The notes below the pieces were generated by a model. That model searched no databases, was not told the origin of the DNA, and worked only from the letters and a program-made list of their open reading frames with translations. The position numbers and the translations under genes are program-made. Shown in pieces: positions 44,940-53,571 of a DNA stretch of 64,000 nt. How positions within the stretch are numbered: the first letter of the stretch is position 1; the number at the start of each line of letters is the position of its first letter. Source of the stretch: Bacillus solimangrovi (lineage in GTDB: Bacteria > Bacillota > Bacilli > Bacillales > Bacillaceae_N); NCBI RefSeq assembly GCF_001742425.1, contig NZ_MJEH01000008.1, positions 16,617 to 80,616 on the forward strand. The letters run 5' to 3'.

Positions 44940-45419
44940 TTACATTACGCGAAATAATAAATAAACTGTATATGGAGTTACAAGAAAAATTACGGTATAG
45001 AGCCCGGGGGTATATGTTTTTAGTAACCATGTTTGCAAGACATGCGCTACATTGTGAATGAGAACAAAGAATAAAAAGAAGATGTATACAACGGAAATTG
45101 AAGTTCTATCTAAGTTTTGAATGTTGATAAAAGTAATGAGAGACATAATAACGAATATGATAATATCTCTCTTTGCGAAAGTGTAAGAATTAATATTCCA
45201 AAATCCCCATATCTTTCAATTGATCCAGCTATCTCGTTCTTTCAATCTACTTTCGGTTCTTTTTGACCAATTTTCAACGGTGATTAATTCTTCAAAATCA
45301 TGGAGCATGAAGAAAACAGCAAACAACCATATCGCATTATATAACTCTAGTTGAACATATACTCCTCCCTTCAATAAATGGGGAAAAATTAAACTCCTCA
45401 TATTGGTCTTTATTTCCAA
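44940..45419 (-). pseudogene. HXXEE-domain membrane protein interrupted by an in-frame TGA
   Basis: Two frame-compatible pieces, 45419-45216 and 45146-44940, belong to one reading frame separated only by a TGA (45218-45216) and 23 codons. The family motif HDFEEL is in the first piece and FVLIHNVAHVLQ in the second, together giving about 159 residues, the usual HXXEE length. The natural start also looks damaged: GGAGGAGTATATG reads into a stop two codons later in a neighbouring frame, and the true frame lacks a well-placed start. This suggests decay of the gene; readthrough of TGA is the alternative. Family role unknown. Confidence 0.75.
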
Positions 45420-45451
45420 TCAAACGTCACCATTCATTTCCTTCACAATAC

Positions 45452-45691
45452 TTATCCCTGTTCTTTCTGTAATTCTTTCATTTTCTCATATTCGCGCCAA
45501 TCGATTTCCTTTACTTTTCTAAATTCCCGCCCACAGTTCTTGCATATATAGTTTCCAGGAATGATAAATGGAAGCCAACATACGAAGATTCCATACGGGA
45601 TTAAAATTAATACGATTGCTATCGGGATTTTAAATCCAAGAAAATTATTTTTTTCAACCATATCTGAGTCACAATGAGTGCATAGCTTCAT
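45452..45691 (-). CDS. Small zinc-ribbon membrane protein
   Basis: A 79-residue protein with ATG after GAGGAGG. It has Cys pairs at both ends (CTHCDSD near 4 and YICKNCGREF near 50) that could build one zinc ribbon around two adjoining hydrophobic segments (about 21-46). The basic/acidic C-terminal helix is cytoplasmic. Not recognised as a known family. It is separated by 73 bases from the phosphatase gene upstream. Confidence 0.7.
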   Translation of the reverse strand: MKLCTHCDSDMVEKNNFLGFKIPIAIVLILIPYGIFVCWLPFIIPGNYICKNCGREFRKVKEIDWREYEKMKELQKEQG

Positions 45692-45764
45692 ATGATAACC
45701 TCCTCATACTATATTGGTACGCCACTTTGTACACCTTCATGCCTAAAACCATTGAATAGTAAAT

Positions 45765-46391
45765 TTATGATTTCTCACCCGCTGTTCCCTTATGTGAAAT
45801 ATCACCTTCTAGCAAGATTTCATAATCCGCTTCAGTCATATTAACTACGGTTAGACTCGTATCATGAATAAATGGTGGAGACCATAAATCTTCAATTAAT
45901 GCGTTTTTAAAAATTGAAATTAAACACTTTATTAAAACCCCATGAGTGACAATTAATACATTTCCATTTTTCTGTTCCTCTTTAATACGTCCAAGAATTT
46001 GCAACGCTCTGTTCCATGCATCCTCAAATGTTTCGCCACCTACAGGCGTATACTCATGTGGTAAATTCCAGAAAGCATGAAATTGTTCAGGGTATAAACC
46101 TTCAACATCTATCAATGTTTCACCTTCCCATTCACCCATATTGATTTCCTTTAAATTGTTATCATAGATAATAGGTATCTCTCTATCTTCCAGAATTACC
46201 TGAGCAGTCTGCTTCGTTCTTCCACTAGGACTCGCATATACCGCTACAAACTCTAACTCCTGTAGCCTTTCTCCTAAAGATTGTGCGTTTTTAATTCCAT
46301 TTGCAGTTAAGTTAGAATTCAAAGAACCTTGCAACCTACCTTCACTATTCCATTCTGTTTCGCCATGCCTTGTTATGTATAGTGTTATCAT
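45765..46391 (-). CDS. Histidine phosphatase family protein
   Basis: A 208-residue phosphoglycerate-mutase-like phosphatase. ATG after GGAGG. The RHG motif ITRHGETEWN (catalytic His), SPSGRTKQTAQ and the second His in NVLIVTHGVLIK define the family. It is probably a broad-specificity cytoplasmic phosphatase (PhoE/CobC/YhfR-like). It may be co-transcribed with the racemase, 62 bases upstream. Confidence 0.9.
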   Translation of the reverse strand: MITLYITRHGETEWNSEGRLQGSLNSNLTANGIKNAQSLGERLQELEFVAVYASPSGRTKQTAQVILEDREIPIIYDNNLKEINMGEWEGETLIDVEGLYPEQFHAFWNLPHEYTPVGGETFEDAWNRALQILGRIKEEQKNGNVLIVTHGVLIKCLISIFKNALIEDLWSPPFIHDTSLTVVNMTEADYEILLEGDISHKGTAGEKS

Positions 46392-46453
46392 TCGAAATCC
46401 TCCATTTTCCTATTCATTTGATGAATGCCATGTATTATCAACTTTTTTGTTAT

Positions 46454-47158
46454 CTAATCAGTCAAACTTACCGATGAGTAATTTGATTTTGATAGATACT
46501 TTTTAACAAGTGCTTGTGCTAAGCAGTCAGCAGAATCGACAAACGTTATCTTGTCCCATTGATTTGTTAAGACGACATTTAAATCTGTACATGCTACAAC
46601 AACAGTATCTACAGTCTCACTTAACTCTGCACATAACTCATTCCATAATTGTTGTGCTTCTTGTACATTTCCTAACTTAATAGTTGAGATGATTTCATTT
46701 ACACTCATTTGCCAAGTTGTTCTACTAATATAAACGATTCCACATTCCAAGAAAGCATTCTGATAGATTTGAGATTGTACAGTCGGCTCTGTTCCTAACA
46801 AAGCTACCTTTTTACATGATTGAGGCATTGCGTTAATCGTCTCTTCAACAATGTTCAGTATCGGAACAGTAAGTGCTTCTTCTAATTTATCAAAGTATAG
46901 ATGTGCTGTATTGCATGGCATAGCGATAAAGTCTACACCAGTGCTTTCAAGTCTTTTTGCGCCGTTTATAATGGATTGTTCCATCTCTTCATGATCGATC
47001 GGTTTATCAATAAAAAAAGGTGTTGGACACGAATAAATCATCATTTGTGGAAAATCAAGATCAACCTTCGCACCGTATATTTTTTGACACTGCTCGACTA
47101 CATTATCAATGAATGGACCAGTAGATTTTGGTCCCATCCCTGCCAATATTCCAATCAT
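46454..47158 (-). CDS. Aspartate/glutamate racemase family protein
   Basis: A 234-residue cofactor-independent amino-acid racemase. ATG after AGGAGGG. The two catalytic Cys are in FIAMPCNTAHLYFDKL and VVACTDLNVV; GILAGMGPKSTGPFI is the N-terminal signature. It is closer to broad-specificity RacX/YgeA than to MurI. D-amino acid production or metabolism is expected. It stands 45 bases after the yunG-like gene. Confidence 0.9.
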   Translation of the reverse strand: MIGILAGMGPKSTGPFIDNVVEQCQKIYGAKVDLDFPQMMIYSCPTPFFIDKPIDHEEMEQSIINGAKRLESTGVDFIAMPCNTAHLYFDKLEEALTVPILNIVEETINAMPQSCKKVALLGTEPTVQSQIYQNAFLECGIVYISRTTWQMSVNEIISTIKLGNVQEAQQLWNELCAELSETVDTVVVACTDLNVVLTNQWDKITFVDSADCLAQALVKKYLSKSNYSSVSLTD

Positions 47159-47203
47159 ACATACCCTCCTAGAGTATCTGCCTATACTTATATATCTTAT
47201 TCG

Positions 47204-47569
47204 TTATTCAATTTCGCTCGTGTAATATTTTTGTACAGCTTGTTTCAAATATTCATATTGGTGCTCATTTGTGTCTGAAAATGCTTCATTTCTATTTGAT
47301 GAAATATCCATATAGTCAATCTGTTCTCGAAATTGAGAGGCAGTAAAATCATAACGTTGTCCATTAATTTGATTATAATAATGCCATGAGTCATGTACCT
47401 TTGTTTTTAATATTTCGCCACCTAATCGATCATTTACAATTAGAGCCGTTACCCCACATTGTCCTTTTGCACGGTTATCTACACTCCACTTTGAACTTGA
47501 TTGTAACGACCATGAGTTAACTAATGCTTCTTTTAATTGTTCAAAATGGATTTGTTTTATGTGAACCAT
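47204..47569 (-). CDS. yunG: YunG-like conserved protein
   Basis: A 121-residue cytoplasmic protein resembling Bacillus subtilis YunG, of unknown function. ATG after AAAGGA. The conserved patterns are ALVNSWSLQSSSKWSVDN, GQCGVTALIVNDRLGGEIL and HYYNQINGQRYDFTASQF, which recall a papain-like or transglutaminase fold with Cys in GQCGVTA and a His-Asp pair (HYYN, YDF). Catalysis is an inference from that pattern. Confidence 0.75.
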   Translation of the reverse strand: MVHIKQIHFEQLKEALVNSWSLQSSSKWSVDNRAKGQCGVTALIVNDRLGGEILKTKVHDSWHYYNQINGQRYDFTASQFREQIDYMDISSNRNEAFSDTNEHQYEYLKQAVQKYYTSEIE

Positions 47570-47654
47570 TCTACTTGTCCTTTCACTAATTCATCTAACA
47601 CTTGCTTCATTTATTATTTCAAATTTTCAATAAATACTCAATAATTCCAATAAC

Positions 47655-47692
47655 AAAAAAAGGAAGAGAATTCTTAACTGAACACGCTTCCT
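47655..47692 (-). terminator. Probable terminator after citA
   Basis: AGGAAG (47661-47666) pairs with CTTCCT (47687-47692) across a 20-base loop; on the minus strand it is followed by TTTTTTT. Stem is short, so moderate confidence. Confidence 0.5.
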
Positions 47693-47764
47693 TATTGAAC
47701 TTATGATGTTGGAATTACCGCTTATAAGCTCCTTCATCTTATACTGCTGAACGTTTACTCACCA

Positions 47765-48853
47765 TTAAATGTCTAGATTTCCGATATATTGTGACTTAGG
47801 TCTGTAAATTGTGTTATTTTCAGCCTGTTCTAAAACATGTGCAGTCCACCCAACAACGCGGCTTGCAGTAAAAGTTGGGGTGAATAGCTCTGGTTGAAGG
47901 TTAATTGATTTCATAATAGCCGCTGCATAAAATTCAACATTTGTATATAGTGATCGACCTGGCTTTAATTCATTTAATAGTTCTATAGCTATGTTTTCCA
48001 CATGTAAGGCAAGATCAAGTGAGTGATCTTTTCCTTTAGATTGCAATAGCTTCTCTCTTATCGCAACTGCTCGAGGGTCATGTGTTTTATATACTCGGTG
48101 ACCAAAACCCATAATTCTTTCTCCATGTTCCAATTTCGTACGAACAACTTCCTCTGCATGATCAATCGTACCGATCTCATTCAGTAAGTCGATTACTCCT
48201 GAAGGTGCACCACCATGTAAAGGACCTTTCATCGTGCCAATTGCAGAAGTAATGGCTGATACTAAATCAGATTGTGTAGAAGCAGTAACTCTAGCAGAAA
48301 AAGCAGATGCGTTCATTCCATGTTCAAGAGTCAAGATCATGTACGTTTCTAATGCGTCCACTACAGCTTTTGATGGCTTGTTTCCCGTTAACATATATAA
48401 ATAATTCTCAATATGGTCTAGTTCATTGTTAGGTACAGTATACGAAGTATTGTTAACTTTACTATTCCGATATGCAATGATCGTAGGAACTATCGCAGTT
48501 AACTTGATCGCTTGACTAATCGAAGGCTTCCATCCATATTTATTTGTTCCTTCAGCTGAAATGGCTGTTCTTAATACACTCATCATATCCATTTCTACAG
48601 GCAATGTGTCGATAACCATTTTGAGTGTAGGAGTCAAATGACGATGCTTTACTAATTCATGTTTTAAATGTTTGAGTTCTTCTTCAGATGGCAAATGACC
48701 ATACCAAAGCAAGTAAGCAACTTCCTCAAATGAAAAACTCATAGTTAGTTCTCCAATTTTGTACCCACGGTAGATAAGAATACCTTCATGTCCATCAATA
48801 TGGCTAATTTTTGTTCGTGCTGCTACAACACCTTTCAACCCTTCATGAAACAT
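47765..48853 (-). CDS. citA: Citrate synthase, divergent from a LysR regulator (CitA type)
   Basis: A 362-residue citrate synthase that condenses acetyl-CoA and oxaloacetate. ATG 48853 follows AAGGAGATG; a longer frame lacks this site. Active-site His in LEHGMNASAFS, LHGGAPSGV and MGFGHRVYKTHDPRA with the catalytic Asp region are present. Its arrangement, divergent from a LysR gene, matches B. subtilis citA-citR, where CitR represses the minor citrate synthase CitA. The main TCA enzyme CitZ would lie elsewhere. Confidence 0.93.
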   Translation of the reverse strand: MFHEGLKGVVAARTKISHIDGHEGILIYRGYKIGELTMSFSFEEVAYLLWYGHLPSEEELKHLKHELVKHRHLTPTLKMVIDTLPVEMDMMSVLRTAISAEGTNKYGWKPSISQAIKLTAIVPTIIAYRNSKVNNTSYTVPNNELDHIENYLYMLTGNKPSKAVVDALETYMILTLEHGMNASAFSARVTASTQSDLVSAITSAIGTMKGPLHGGAPSGVIDLLNEIGTIDHAEEVVRTKLEHGERIMGFGHRVYKTHDPRAVAIREKLLQSKGKDHSLDLALHVENIAIELLNELKPGRSLYTNVEFYAAAIMKSINLQPELFTPTFTASRVVGWTAHVLEQAENNTIYRPKSQYIGNLDI

Positions 48854-48916
48854 ACTGATCATCTCCTTATCATTTATTACCAATATTGTATAATGTATTG
48901 ATAATTAACAAAATTA

Positions 48917-48947
48917 AATATTATTAATTATATTGATTAATAATATT
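48917..48947. promoter_or_regulatory. Candidate CitR operator, 12-7-12 palindrome
   Basis: AATATTATTAAT (48917-48928), spacer TATATTG, ATTAATAATATT (48936-48947): a perfect 12-bp inverted repeat, 20 bases before the citR start and about 64 before the citA start. LysR-type regulators bind dyad sites in such divergent gaps. Confidence 0.7.
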
Positions 48948-48966
48948 AATAAGAGAGGGATCTATA

Positions 48967-49845
48967 TTGGAACTTAATTGGTTAAAAACATTTATAACGG
49001 CCTCAGAGCTTGGAAATTTTAGAAAAGCAGCTGAACAACTTTACATTTCACAGCCATCTGTAACAGTACATATTAAACAGCTAGAAAAGGAATTAGGCAT
49101 ACTATTGTTTGAAAGAGAGGGAAAAAAGATAAAGCTTACTGAGTCAGGAAGGTTTTTCTTAAAACATGCTCAAAAAGTAATCAAACTTTATGAAGAGGGA
49201 ATATCAGAACTACAGTCATTAGATCAAGGTTATACATCAAAACTAACGATAGCAATTTCACCATTAATTGCTGACAATATACTTCCTTTTGTTTTAAAAC
49301 AGTATTTGAAAAAACATCCACAAGTTGAAATATCCGTCCAAATCATTGAATCGGCCGATATTGAAAAAGCAGTACTAGAAGAAAAGGTTGATATCGGATT
49401 ATCATGCCTTCCAACCTTCAATCCTCAACTTGTAAATACACTCTTATACACAGACAAAGTTATATTAGTCGCTCCTCATGATGGAAGAGATTTTGAATCA
49501 GCACCTCCGTTAGATGAGGAAGAACTATTGACCTCCAACTATTTGTTAACACATAATCACCCTGCTTATTGGGATGAATTATGTAATACGATAAAACGGT
49601 TCTATCCATCTACTCGAATGATGAAAGTTTCGCAAACTCACATTACGAAACGGTTTATTGTAGAAGGTTTAGGAGTGTCTTACCTACCTTCCTCCACAGT
49701 AAGAAGAGAGCTACTTGAAGGAAGACTATTAGATGTTGAAACAAAATCTTTTAAACTGCCAGAAGCAAAAACGTACGCAATTACTAAATATTCACATAAA
49801 GAACAGAAGGAATTCTTGAATTTCCTGTCTCAGTTTAGATTATAG
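48967..49845 (+). CDS. citR: LysR-family regulator CitR
   Basis: A 292-residue LysR-type regulator. TTG start after GAGAGGG. The N-terminal helix-turn-helix is ASELGNFRKAAEQLYISQPSVTVHIKQLEKELG; the effector-binding domain starts at about residue 90. By position it is the regulator of citA; in B. subtilis CitR represses citA. The palindrome upstream of its start is the likely operator. Confidence 0.9.
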   Translation: MELNWLKTFITASELGNFRKAAEQLYISQPSVTVHIKQLEKELGILLFEREGKKIKLTESGRFFLKHAQKVIKLYEEGISELQSLDQGYTSKLTIAISPLIADNILPFVLKQYLKKHPQVEISVQIIESADIEKAVLEEKVDIGLSCLPTFNPQLVNTLLYTDKVILVAPHDGRDFESAPPLDEEELLTSNYLLTHNHPAYWDELCNTIKRFYPSTRMMKVSQTHITKRFIVEGLGVSYLPSSTVRRELLEGRLLDVETKSFKLPEAKTYAITKYSHKEQKEFLNFLSQFRL

Positions 49846-49872
49846 AGAGGAATTTACGTTTGAAAACTTATT

Positions 49873-49915
49873 AGGTAACAAACTCGTCAACGACACGATA
49901 ATATGTTTGTTACCT
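49873..49915. terminator. Hairpin between convergent genes
   Basis: AGGTAACAAAC (49873-49883) pairs perfectly with GTTTGTTACCT (49905-49915), an 11-bp stem with a 21-base loop. T-tails are weak on both strands, but its position between citR and the CGNR gene suggests a shared 3' end. Confidence 0.55.
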
Positions 49916-49982
49916 TTGAAAATAAATAAGCCATCCTTTACATTTCAAACTAGCATTTCAAATTTTTTCACCGTTCTTCTGC

Positions 49983-50519
49983 TTATTCAGTCTTTCTCTT
50001 TTCTCTGTACCTCCTAACTTTTGAGATCGTTCCACACGCCCTACCCGTTTCACTGTTTGCATTCATGCTACACCATTTTTTTGTGCCACTCTTTGATTCG
50101 TCATAGAAGGCCCACTTACAATCGGGACATATTTTGATTCGATGAAATACACCGTTTCGAATTACAACTAGCATGTAAATAATCATATTATTTACAAGAC
50201 TGTCTTCATTTGAGCAAAACGATAAGTCATAATACGGTTTTGTATCTTTCGTCGTAACATGGAAATGAATCTCTCTTTTTTGTACCCATTTATTAAGACT
50301 ATCCACATTTTTTGAATCAATCATCTCTCTTAACTCATCACGTAATTGAATAACATCCTTAAAATCATCTGTATTCCTTTTCATCCCAATAGTGTCATAT
50401 GCATAATCGGTTACATCTTGATGAGTAAGTAGGTGATCCCTCGGAATTCGTTCTTTGTTAGGGATTTCCCACGTGTTTAAATAAGAAAGAATATGTGTGA
50501 CTTCTGCTTGATTGTTCAT
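49983..50519 (-). CDS. CGNR-type zinc-finger regulator (ABATE domain)
   Basis: A 178-residue protein with ATG after AGGTGG. An N-terminal ligand-binding ABATE-like domain is followed by a C-terminal zinc finger with CPDCKWAFYD and KKWCSM. The canonical Cys-Gly-Asn-Arg motif is altered: about nine residues (NANSETGRA) are inserted before CG and NR is replaced by TI. It is divergent from an MFS gene, as expected for a local regulator of that transporter. Confidence 0.82.
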   Translation of the reverse strand: MNNQAEVTHILSYLNTWEIPNKERIPRDHLLTHQDVTDYAYDTIGMKRNTDDFKDVIQLRDELREMIDSKNVDSLNKWVQKREIHFHVTTKDTKPYYDLSFCSNEDSLVNNMIIYMLVVIRNGVFHRIKICPDCKWAFYDESKSGTKKWCSMNANSETGRACGTISKVRRYREKRKTE

Positions 50520-50520
50520 T

Positions 50521-50608
50521 TTGTAACCACCTATCCATTTTAACGGTTGCTTTATTGAATATTATACCATATTATATCTTGTAACCATTAATATTTTAAG
50601 GAGGTTAC
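50521..50608. promoter_or_regulatory. Divergent promoter with repeated TTGTAACCA elements
   Basis: TTGTAACCA occurs at 50521-50529 and again at 50579-50587, 58 bp apart, and GGTTACCA, its near-inverse, at 50603-50610, overlapping the MFS ribosome binding site. They frame the divergent promoters of the CGNR regulator and MFS genes and are candidate operators. Confidence 0.5.
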
Positions 50609-50612
50609 CATA

Positions 50613-51791
50613 TTGAGTGTTAAATCATTCAATCTAACAATCAAAACGATTTTAGTATCCGCTTTCTTTTTGAACCTTGCTGGCTTTGCGGTAATGTCTT
50701 TTTTAGCCGTCTATTTATCAAACATTCTCGCATTTACAGCTGTACAAACAGGAACCGTACTTTCATTTCTATTGATCTTTTCTAAAGGGCTACCATTAGT
50801 TACTGGAGCATTAGCTGATAAATATGGGTATAAACTTATGATGGAAATTGGCCTTATCATTAGAGGGGGAGGAATGGGAATTTTAGCATTTTCACAATCC
50901 TTTCCTGTTATTTCAATCGGAGCAATCTTAATTGGGATTGGAGCTGCTTTTTATGAACCTTCATCAAGAGGTTTTTTCTCTATTGCAACAATAGGTAATG
51001 AACGAAAGAAGGCCTTCACCTATTTGAACTTGTCCTTAAATGGAGGGGCTATCGTTGGTCCATTACTCGGAGGTTTACTGCTATTATTTAATCCTCAATA
51101 TCCATTTCTTATTAGTGCAGTAATCTTTTTTATCATGTACTTCGTGCAACTCTTTATCATTCCACCGCAAAATCAAATGGCTATGAAACACATTTCGTCA
51201 CTTGAAGTTTTTACAAGCATACTCAAGAATAAGAGATTCATCATTTATTGTAGTTCAATGGTATTCTTTTGGTTTATGTATGCACAGCTAACGGGCTCTT
51301 TACCGCTACACATGTATAACCTCTCTAACAGCGAGAGCCTCGTTACTACAGTCATTACAGTCAATGCATTAACTGGTCTACTATTCATGATTTTATTTCG
51401 AGATTTGTTCATAAGAGTAGAGACATTTAAACTACTTAAGAGTGGAATAATGATTATGAGCATTGCCTTATTTATGATTAGCTTCTTTCCATCAAGCTAT
51501 TGGCTTTTGCTCTGTGTGGTCTTTTTTACCGTTGGAGAAACTCTTGTTCTTCCTTCATCCGATATAGCAATCTCTGAATTTACAAACGGAAAGTTCCAAG
51601 GAGCTTATTTCGGTTTTTTTGAGCTATCATTTGCAATAGGTGCCACTTTTGGTTCCTACGCTGGTACTGTTTTGTTAAGTCATTACCCAAACAGTCCACT
51701 ACCATGGCTTATATACCTCGGTGCTGGAATGTTCGGCTATTTGTTATTAATAACGGTTATTCATTTGCCTCAGCAAAACTATTCACATTAA
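50613..51791 (+). CDS. MFS transporter
   Basis: A 392-residue, 12-TM major facilitator. TTG start after AAGGAGGT. Motif A (ADKYGYKLMMEIG) after TM2 and PSSRGFFSIATIG in the N-half are like drug:H+ antiporters of the DHA1 type. It is divergent from the CGNR gene, which likely regulates it. Substrate unknown, possibly an antibiotic or other small molecule sensed by the regulator. Confidence 0.88.
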   Translation: MSVKSFNLTIKTILVSAFFLNLAGFAVMSFLAVYLSNILAFTAVQTGTVLSFLLIFSKGLPLVTGALADKYGYKLMMEIGLIIRGGGMGILAFSQSFPVISIGAILIGIGAAFYEPSSRGFFSIATIGNERKKAFTYLNLSLNGGAIVGPLLGGLLLLFNPQYPFLISAVIFFIMYFVQLFIIPPQNQMAMKHISSLEVFTSILKNKRFIIYCSSMVFFWFMYAQLTGSLPLHMYNLSNSESLVTTVITVNALTGLLFMILFRDLFIRVETFKLLKSGIMIMSIALFMISFFPSSYWLLLCVVFFTVGETLVLPSSDIAISEFTNGKFQGAYFGFFELSFAIGATFGSYAGTVLLSHYPNSPLPWLIYLGAGMFGYLLLITVIHLPQQNYSH

Positions 51792-51860
51792 ACTTTTTTG
51801 AATCTTAATTTCTCTGAATAATCCTACGATTAAACAAAAGTAATATTAGTAGATATTTTC

Positions 51861-51888
51861 CTACATCTTCACTGATGGTTAGTTGAAT
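51861..51888 (+). repeat. Degenerate partial copy of the dispersed repeat
   Basis: CACTGATGGTTAGTTGAA matches the 3' arm and flank of the full copies, but the 5' arm is lost. It lies between the MFS gene and the 51-residue peptide gene. Confidence 0.5.
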
Positions 51889-51989
51889 AGATCAATAATA
51901 GCCTACTTAAATTTATAAAAAAATGAAATTGGTGTTATTTTCTTTTAATGTAAAAAATATACTTAAAGTGGAAGAGGAGGTGAATACAT

Positions 51990-52145
51990 ATGAAAAAAAT
52001 AAAGAAAATCCTTACCATTTCTGTATTGTCATTTGGGTTATTGGCAGGAACTATACCATTTGCACCAACTGAGGCTGAAGCGGGTACTTATAATCCTTGC
52101 CCACCACCTTGGATAGAACCACCTTGCCCAATCCCAGTAACGTAG
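51990..52145 (+). CDS. 51-residue secreted peptide with proline-rich two-cysteine tail
   Basis: A complete small gene: AGAGGAGGTG, ATG at 51990, 51 codons, TAG at 52143, then a strong terminator. A signal peptide (residues 1-29, MKKIKKILTISVLSFG onward, with cleavage around EAEAG) precedes the tail. The tail has CPPPWIEPPC, two Cys nine residues apart, in a proline-rich stretch, and could be cyclised by a disulfide. The layout matches the 43-residue peptide at 26803, so two members of an unknown small-secreted-peptide type exist in this window. Confidence 0.72.
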   Translation: MKKIKKILTISVLSFGLLAGTIPFAPTEAEAGTYNPCPPPWIEPPCPIPVT

Positions 52146-52166
52146 TATTCTACATGTAAGGGTCTA

Positions 52167-52223
52167 ATAACGCAGAAATATACAACTGTTATTGTATATT
52201 TCTGCGTTATTTTTTATCTTTTT
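52167..52223 (+). terminator. Strong rho-independent terminator after the peptide gene
   Basis: The 19-base arms ATAACGCAGAAATATACAA and TTGTATATTTCTGCGTTAT pair perfectly around a 6-base loop and are followed by TTTTTATCTTTTTT. It starts about 20 bases after the stop codon of the peptide gene. Confidence 0.95.
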
Positions 52224-52307
52224 TCCAATGTGTTAACTAGACTCGTCAGAATTGAGTTAGCTTAAAAAAATCAACAATTGAAATTGATTACTACAAGTTT
52301 CTGCTGT

Positions 52308-53333
52308 TTATTCATCAATAGGACCTGATGGTTCCATCATTGCTCTGTTATCTCTATCATGTCTGAATTTTGACAAATTACGATATATCTCTGATCTCGC
52401 TCGATTAATGCCACCTATAGGTCGGTGTTCTAATAACGTATGATCTGGAGAGAAAGATAATTGTTCAGATAACTCATCTCGTTCAGCTCTTCTAAATGTT
52501 TGTTTTGGAATTTTTAGTGTCGCAACTTTAATAAATGGTGCTTCTTCTGCTTTCCACTCTACACCAGCGTCTTCAATCGGTGTCGTATGATCATCTTTAT
52601 ACAGTTGAACCATAAAATCAAAGGTCGCTTCTTTTTCTTTCAAATGCTTCTCCATATTATCCGTTAAATAACTGTCTGTTAACTGAGTAGGTAACGTGCT
52701 TTTATAGTTAGAAGTTGGAACTAACGAGTATTTGACTGCTCGATCATTTCCAAATAAATATGGTGTTGTACTCCAATATCGAATATCTAGTGGAGATGTA
52801 TGGTTCTTTCTCCCATTCTTCAATTGTTTTAGAATTTTACTGTTTCCAGTCACCATCATTTTAAGCAATAGGACGAGTGGTGAATATTTAATGCTATAGT
52901 ATACTGCATCATGGAATAGCTTTACCGTACCTAGTGGCATAGTTGGATTGCTCATTAATACAAAATCTTGTGTTTCTTTATCTGTCTCTTGTGATTTTTC
53001 TCCTTGAACGCCTGTTAACTTAATTGCAAATCCTCTAAAATCTGGTTTCTCGTCTGACTGAACATTCCCACTTGCATTGGACACTCGTATGACAGCTGGA
53101 TATGTATTTCCTTTTTTAAATACACCCACTTTAAGTTCAGGAGGTAGATTGGGCTCAACTGTGAACTCCGCGTTTAAGATCGCAAGATGTTTTGGATGTG
53201 CATCCCTTTTTGTATTACCTTTTACATATGTCTTTTCCATCTTCCCTTTCAATATAACTTCCATTTGTTCAATTAGTGACACTTCATCACTCGGTACAGC
53301 TTCAAACTTTGATAATACCCTTTCATATCCCAT
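52308..53333 (-). CDS. Catalase-family heme protein
   Basis: A 341-residue member of the catalase superfamily, shorter than typical catalases. ATG after AGAGGA. The N-terminal part has AHPKHLAILNAEF and IRVSNASG (shortened heme-side His/Asn region); the C-terminal part has RPIGGINRARSEIYRNLSKFRH. Members of this short class are reported as catalase-like or peroxidase-like; activity here is unproven. Monocistronic. Confidence 0.82.
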   Translation of the reverse strand: MGYERVLSKFEAVPSDEVSLIEQMEVILKGKMEKTYVKGNTKRDAHPKHLAILNAEFTVEPNLPPELKVGVFKKGNTYPAVIRVSNASGNVQSDEKPDFRGFAIKLTGVQGEKSQETDKETQDFVLMSNPTMPLGTVKLFHDAVYYSIKYSPLVLLLKMMVTGNSKILKQLKNGRKNHTSPLDIRYWSTTPYLFGNDRAVKYSLVPTSNYKSTLPTQLTDSYLTDNMEKHLKEKEATFDFMVQLYKDDHTTPIEDAGVEWKAEEAPFIKVATLKIPKQTFRRAERDELSEQLSFSPDHTLLEHRPIGGINRARSEIYRNLSKFRHDRDNRAMMEPSGPIDE

Positions 53334-53485
53334 AACTTATTCCTCTTTTCAATTTCACAAAATTAAATTGTGCGCAATGTTTATTGTTGAGCTAAGTATA
53401 CATCACTATTCTTTCTAATTCCACTATTTTTAATAAAACTTAAGCCATTTTGTTTCAACTATGATTCTGTCGTCATATATAAACA

Positions 53486-53523
53486 AAGAGCACTCTTCAC
53501 CATTCATAGTGAAGAATGCTCTT
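53486..53523 (-). terminator. Terminator of the acyltransferase gene
   Basis: AAGAGCACTCTTCAC (53486-53500) and GTGAAGAATGCTCTT (53509-53523) pair over 15 bp with one mismatch, around a loop of eight bases. On the minus strand TGTTTATAT follows, so the T-tract is imperfect. Confidence 0.65.
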
Positions 53524-53571
53524 ATTTCTGTTGCTTAAACATATGATTTCTCACAAAGTAAATGAAAAGAA

